Source of the DNA: GCA-2709075 sp038146865
Lineage (GTDB): Bacteria > Pseudomonadota > Alphaproteobacteria > MPNO01 > UBA2964
Assembly (NCBI GenBank): GCA_038146865.1
Contig: JAYQSL010000007.1
Span: 434,001 to 498,000 of the forward strand
Length of the DNA stretch: 64,000 nt
Direction: 5' to 3'
Shown here: piece after piece, positions 60,043-64,000 of the stretch
Position numbering within the stretch: the stretch's first letter is position 1
Layout: each line of letters begins with the position of its first letter
The notes under the pieces: generated by a model
The model's input: only the letters and a program-made list of their open reading frames with translations
Databases searched by the model: none
Told to the model about the DNA's origin: nothing
Position numbers and translations under genes: made by a program

Positions 60043-61590
60043 TCATTCCTCGAAACCGTACTCTTTCCAGCGTGCGTTGACTTTGTCCATATCGGCTTTG
60101 TGAGGTGCCACGGTTGGTGGGTAGCGTTTTCCGCCGTATTGCTCCTCCGGTTCAAAATCAAGATTGATTGTGGCATCTATTAAAACCCGACACCATTTTC
60201 CTGTCCCAAAAAGCATTGGGTCACGATCTTTCAAACGGGTTGAGGGATCAAGAAGGGATCCAAAATTTGCAGGAAAGAAAACAATATCATCCTCAGATGC
60301 ATTTACCCTGTATGCGAAGGCCCAATCGACTGCGCCATAATCCCGAATATCTATATCGTCATCCAGCACCCAGACATTTTTGTATCTCAGATGCGCGGAG
60401 TTTGATCCCCAAAGGGCGGCGGCGGCTTGTTTGGCTTGGCCACGATAAGTTTGATTTAATTGGATAAAAACTGTTGTGCCATTATTTGCAGGTGAACAGT
60501 GAACATCTGTTACTCCTGGTACGCCTGCCCGTTCTAGAACATTCCATGCGACCCCGGCGCGCTGTATTGAACTCATGACGCTATTCTCGTTCAACATTTT
60601 AGGCAGGGTGCCTTCAAGGGTTCCTCGGAAAATAGGATTATTGCGGTGGGTTATGCACGTAACTTTGGTTACATGTTTTGGCCCTGCGTCTCCCCCAAAA
60701 TATCCAGGGTATTCACCAAAGGGTCCTTCCATTTCGAAGGTAGAGGGATCAGGATCTATGTAACCCTCGACAACTATTTCTGCGCTAGCAGGTACGAGTA
60801 AATCATTGGTTTCGCATTTTACTAATTCGACAGGCTTTCCGCGGATAGCGCCCATCACGTCGTATTCAGAGACCCCAGTTGGAACGGGGGCTGATGCGCA
60901 ATAGGGAAGGGAAGGTTCCCACCCGTAAACATGCGCGACGGGCATTTTTTGTCCTCGTTCCGCCCATTTTTGAAAATGCACACCCCAATTTTGAGCTCTC
61001 CAAAGCAGAACAGGTAGGGTGTCTCTTTGACCAATCATTCCACGATATATACCGAGATTATGTACTCCGGTATCCGGGTCCATCGTCACGGTGGCTTGAA
61101 AAGTGTTTATGTACCTTCCGCCGTCTTCGCGGTGCCATTGAGGGACCGGAAAATCAAATAAATTTATCGAGTCCCCGACCAAGATGTTTTCTTTGACTGG
61201 GCCCGTGGCTACCTGAGTGGGTTCAACTCTCTGAGATAGATAATATCTGGTTGCTAAAACGAGATCTCGCGCCGGAGAGTCCTTAGGTAAGCCAAGGGTC
61301 ATCGCCAGTCTCGAGTAGTTCGACATCCCACCGGTGAAAAGTTGTGAGCATCTCGCACTGTCCTCGTTGTAACCAGTTATGTTTTTGAAGAGTATTGCAG
61401 GACCTTCCCCTGTGCCAAAAGCCTTTCGGGCAATGGTTCCAAGCTCACAATTCCAATCTACTTCAACATCAATTTCTTGAAGTGTATCTTCCTCCTTGAG
61501 CGCATCAATCCAACCCCTAAGATCCTCAAACACCCTGGGTTGCAATCTGTTCGACACCCCGCCAAATGAGTCAATATCATTACTATTCAT
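60043..61590 (-). CDS. UbiD-family decarboxylase, tandem copy 1 of right cluster
   Basis: About 515 residues from ATG 61590 with AGGA upstream. A longer start at 61755 would overlap the upstream gene. EGPFGEYPGYFGGDAG carries both catalytic glutamates (E288, E293), and GVHNLGIYRGM holds the metal asparagine. It is closely similar to the next gene: GGRYINTFQATVT against GGRYINTYSACVT, and QINQTYRGQAKQ against QLNQTYRGQAKQ. So it is a recent tandem duplication followed by divergence. The likely substrate is an aromatic acid. The gene follows copy 2 by 34 bases. Confidence 0.9.
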   Translation of the reverse strand: MNSNDIDSFGGVSNRLQPRVFEDLRGWIDALKEEDTLQEIDVEVDWNCELGTIARKAFGTGEGPAILFKNITGYNEDSARCSQLFTGGMSNYSRLAMTLGLPKDSPARDLVLATRYYLSQRVEPTQVATGPVKENILVGDSINLFDFPVPQWHREDGGRYINTFQATVTMDPDTGVHNLGIYRGMIGQRDTLPVLLWRAQNWGVHFQKWAERGQKMPVAHVYGWEPSLPYCASAPVPTGVSEYDVMGAIRGKPVELVKCETNDLLVPASAEIVVEGYIDPDPSTFEMEGPFGEYPGYFGGDAGPKHVTKVTCITHRNNPIFRGTLEGTLPKMLNENSVMSSIQRAGVAWNVLERAGVPGVTDVHCSPANNGTTVFIQLNQTYRGQAKQAAAALWGSNSAHLRYKNVWVLDDDIDIRDYGAVDWAFAYRVNASEDDIVFFPANFGSLLDPSTRLKDRDPMLFGTGKWCRVLIDATINLDFEPEEQYGGKRYPPTVAPHKADMDKVNARWKEYGFEE

Positions 61591-61624
61591 TATCTTTGTC
61601 TTTCCTGAAGGGTCCAAGTGTTGC

Positions 61625-63166
61625 TTATAGTAAGCCCTTGCCCCATTTATCGAGGCCCAATTCTTCCCATCGGGCCCTTGCCTTGTCTTGATCTTCCTTA
61701 GAGGGATGAACTGTTGGCGGCCAGCGTCGTCCCTGTTCATCCGGTTCATAATCAAGATTGATTGTGCAATCTAACAAGACACGGTGCCATTTACCTGTTC
61801 CAAATAGATGCACGTTTGAGTCTCGAGCTCGAACACTTGGATCAAGTCCTGCGCCCCAAGTCGAGGGGAATACGATTAAATCGTCTTCACCCGCATTGAA
61901 TCTCCAGGCTAAAGCCCAATCGATCGCTCCATAATCATGGACATCGATATCCTGGTCCACAACGAAGACATGTTTGTACCTAACATGTGATGCGGAGTTA
62001 CCCCATAGAGCTGCCGCCACTTGTTTTGCTTGTCCACGATAAGTTTGGTTAATTTGTACTGCCACATTAATGCCCGCTTGTATTGGCATTCCAAAAACGT
62101 CGGTAACCCCTGGGACACCTGCACTTTCTAGTGCGTTCCAAGCCGTCGCTGATCTCTGAATGGAGCTCATAATATGGTTTTCGCCGTAGGATCCAGGAAC
62201 TGCACCTTCGAGGGCTCCACGTAATATGGGCCTGTCGCGATGGGTTATTGCTGTCACCCGAGCAACGTGTTTCGGTGTCTGCTCAGTCGCATAATAGCCG
62301 GTGAATTCAGCATATGGGCCCTCGGGTCTGAAAGTCTGAGGATCCGTTGATATCCATCCTTCGATTACAATCTCGGCGCTGGCCGGCACCTGCAACGGCA
62401 CTGTTTCACAGTCTACTAATTCGACCGGTTCTCCTCTAATCGCACCCATAACTTCGTATTCTGAGACATCTCGAGGAACAGGTGAACCTGCCGTAAATCC
62501 CATCGTTGGCTCCCAGCCAATCACGAATGCGACGGGCATCTCGTCAGCACGGGCCATGTGCTTTGCATAGTGGTTTCCCCATCCCTGCGCCCTCCACAGG
62601 AGAACGCCAATATTGGCTTGGTCCAGCGCCATTCCGCGATAAATACCGACGTTATGAATCCCTGATTCCGGATCCTTAGTGACGCAAGCCGAATACGTAT
62701 TTATGTAACGACCACCATCGCCACGATTCCATTTCGGGATCGGGAATTTAAACAAGTCTATATCTCGCCCAGTGATAATATTGTCTTTAACCGGACCTGT
62801 GCGGACTGTTTTCGGCGGTATACGTTCTTTAAAAATGTATCGACACATTTTTACCATATCACGAATGGGGGTGTCGGGTTTTAAACCGAACATCATAGCT
62901 AAACGCGAATAGCTTCCCTGACCATTCGTGAAGACCTCGCCGCACACGCTCTCAGGTGTGTTGTAGTCTTTGATATTCTTGAAAAGGAAAGCCGGGCCAG
63001 CTCCAGTGCCTTGCGCCATGCGGACGATCGTCCCGAGCTCCGTATCCCAATCTACTTCTTGATCAAACTCCGCTAGCTCCCCGGCTTCACGCAGTGCTGC
63101 AATCCAACCCCTTAAATCTCCAAAGGCGACGGGTTTTCTCTCAATTCGGTCGCTGCTTTCATCCAA
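61625..63166 (-). CDS. UbiD-family decarboxylase, tandem copy 2 of right cluster
   Basis: 513 residues. EGPYAEFTGYYATEQTP holds the catalytic glutamates (E282, E287), with YA replacing the common FG between them. GIHNVGIYRGMALD is the metal region. N-terminus SDRIERKPVAFGDLRGWIA is similar in pattern to the left-hand UbiD copy at 4966. It is first in a two-gene unit with its paralogue, divergent from the PhyH gene at 63348. The 181 bases between them hold the likely promoters but no clear motif that I can identify. Confidence 0.9.
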   Translation of the reverse strand: MDESSDRIERKPVAFGDLRGWIAALREAGELAEFDQEVDWDTELGTIVRMAQGTGAGPAFLFKNIKDYNTPESVCGEVFTNGQGSYSRLAMMFGLKPDTPIRDMVKMCRYIFKERIPPKTVRTGPVKDNIITGRDIDLFKFPIPKWNRGDGGRYINTYSACVTKDPESGIHNVGIYRGMALDQANIGVLLWRAQGWGNHYAKHMARADEMPVAFVIGWEPTMGFTAGSPVPRDVSEYEVMGAIRGEPVELVDCETVPLQVPASAEIVIEGWISTDPQTFRPEGPYAEFTGYYATEQTPKHVARVTAITHRDRPILRGALEGAVPGSYGENHIMSSIQRSATAWNALESAGVPGVTDVFGMPIQAGINVAVQINQTYRGQAKQVAAALWGNSASHVRYKHVFVVDQDIDVHDYGAIDWALAWRFNAGEDDLIVFPSTWGAGLDPSVRARDSNVHLFGTGKWHRVLLDCTINLDYEPDEQGRRWPPTVHPSKEDQDKARARWEELGLDKWGKGLL

Positions 63167-63347
63167 AGGTAAAACCCCTTCAATTTGCTTAAAAATATAA
63201 AAACTTTTCTGGTCTTCTATTGCATGGGCAGAGTTCTGTCCACTTTACTACCTGCCCGTTTACCTGCAACACGCCAGAACATTGCCCTCAACAGAGGTGC
63301 CGCGATATGCTATCGATAGGTTTAGATTTTTGGAGATAAACTGGCCT

Positions 63348-64000
63348 ATGGGTAGAGTGCTGACTAATGAGCAGGTAAATAGTTATAATACCGCGGGGTT
63401 TCTTGGGCCAATCGAGCTACTAAAACCAAAAGAAGCGGCTGAGATCCGTCACAAGATAGAAAAAGTTGAGTCCGAACTTGGAGGACAAATCCAATCGCGG
63501 TGTAAGATAAAAGCTCATATACCCTTTCTTTTTTTGTGCGAGCTGATCTCGCACCCTAAACTTCTTGATGCCGTAGAAGATATTATCGGGCCAAATATAA
63601 TGTGCTGGGGCTCTAGTTTTTTTCAGAAAGAGGCGGGGGATCCGGGTTTTGTCTCGTGGCATCAAGACTCGACATACTACGGTTTAGAACCTTGCGAGAC
63701 ACTTACAGCTTGGATTGCAATTTCTGAAGCCTCACGTGAGTCAGGCTGCATGCGTTTCTTACCCGGGTCACATAATCAGGGGATATATGATCACGAGGAG
63801 ACCCTGGCTGAAAATAATATTTTATCTCGGGGCCAGACTGTTCTGGGTATTAATGAGGAAAAGGCTATTCACGTGCCATTAAAGGCCGGTGAGTTTTCCT
63901 TTCACAAGGAGGATGTATTACATGCATCCGACCCGAATAAGTCTGATGACCGACGTATAGGTTTATCGGTGCACTATATTGCGCCAAAAGTTAAAGAAAC
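63348..64000 (+). CDS. Phytanoyl-CoA dioxygenase (PhyH) family protein, 3' end cut by window edge
   Basis: An open frame of 217 codons from ATG 63348, reaching the end of the window without a stop. Iron site HxD in FVSWHQDSTYYG, core SGCMRFLPGSHNQG, and likely distal histidine in KEDVLHASDPN, followed by RRIGLSVHYI. It is a paralogue of the PhyH gene at 9931 (shared pattern SWHQD.TY.G..PCE.LT.WIA). It diverges from a UbiD pair, just as the left copy lies in a region with UbiD genes. GGAG lies twelve bases before the start. Substrate unknown. Confidence 0.85.
   Translation, partial: MGRVLTNEQVNSYNTAGFLGPIELLKPKEAAEIRHKIEKVESELGGQIQSRCKIKAHIPFLFLCELISHPKLLDAVEDIIGPNIMCWGSSFFQKEAGDPGFVSWHQDSTYYGLEPCETLTAWIAISEASRESGCMRFLPGSHNQGIYDHEETLAENNILSRGQTVLGINEEKAIHVPLKAGEFSFHKEDVLHASDPNKSDDRRIGLSVHYIAPKVKE

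Noticed and set aside
1..64000. tRNA, rRNA, CRISPR arrays, insertion sequences, prophage
   Set aside because: No cloverleaf T-arm patterns, repeat-spacer series, transposase, integrase or structural phage genes were seen on either strand by reading; a covariance-model search would settle small RNAs.

Overview
The window looks like chromosomal DNA of a free-living Alphaproteobacterium, most like Rhodospirillales or related marine lineages. This rests on gene order and protein families, not on a database search. The core blocks follow orders familiar from that group: histone-deacetylase-like/xseB/ispA/dxs/tlyA/23S methyltransferase; pdxH with fabI-aroC; psd-pssA; and ribF-ileS-lspA-DUF3035 lipoprotein-two M16 peptidases, then mutL, rsmD, a pseudouridine synthase and tadA. 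Base composition is roughly balanced. I saw no tRNA, rRNA, CRISPR array, insertion sequence or prophage, and no stretch over 300 bases without a gene.

Left accessory region (1 to about 22.3 kb). This is a dense catabolic area. From the left: a membrane protein cut by the window edge, an HcaT-like MFS permease, a ThDP-dependent enzyme, a UbiD-family decarboxylase, an FAD-dependent dehydrogenase, a tripartite tricarboxylate transporter (tctC-A-B), a phytanoyl-CoA-type dioxygenase, an enol-lactonase-like hydrolase, three tandem TauD-type dioxygenases, an unfamiliar cysteine-motif protein, a methyltransferase-like protein with a damaged SAM site, two DapA-superfamily aldolases, a bicupin, a MarR regulator, a second UbiD decarboxylase and a class V aminotransferase. 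From 6.7 to 20.9 kb almost everything reads on the minus strand. The set fits uptake of a carboxylated, probably aromatic, compound, then decarboxylation, oxygenation or ring cleavage, and aldol cleavage. The substrate cannot be named from sequence. Two candidate operators support local control: a 22-bp inverted repeat before the bicupin gene, and a 12-bp palindrome occurring on both sides of tctCAB.

Middle (22.4 to 30.7 kb). A Bax-like glucosaminidase, a fused DmsB-DmsC electron-transfer protein without its molybdenum partner, a persulfide-dioxygenase-like metallo-hydrolase, and an RND efflux pump with an adaptor that has very basic tails.

Core (30.8 to 60 kb). Isoprenoid (ispA, dxs), shikimate (aroC), fatty acid (fabI), B6 (pdxH), phospholipid (psd, pssA), flavin (ribF), translation (ileS, tadA), RNA modification, lipoprotein maturation (lspA), DNA repair (mutL, xseB) and glycolysis (pgi) genes. 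ribF carries a one-base frameshift that separates the last third of the protein. An arylmalonate-decarboxylase-like protein with no cysteine at the expected sites lies beside tadA.

Right accessory edge (60 to 64 kb). Two adjacent paralogous UbiD decarboxylases diverge from a second phytanoyl-CoA-type dioxygenase that runs off the window. The window thus holds four UbiD-family genes and no recognisable UbiX flavin prenyltransferase.
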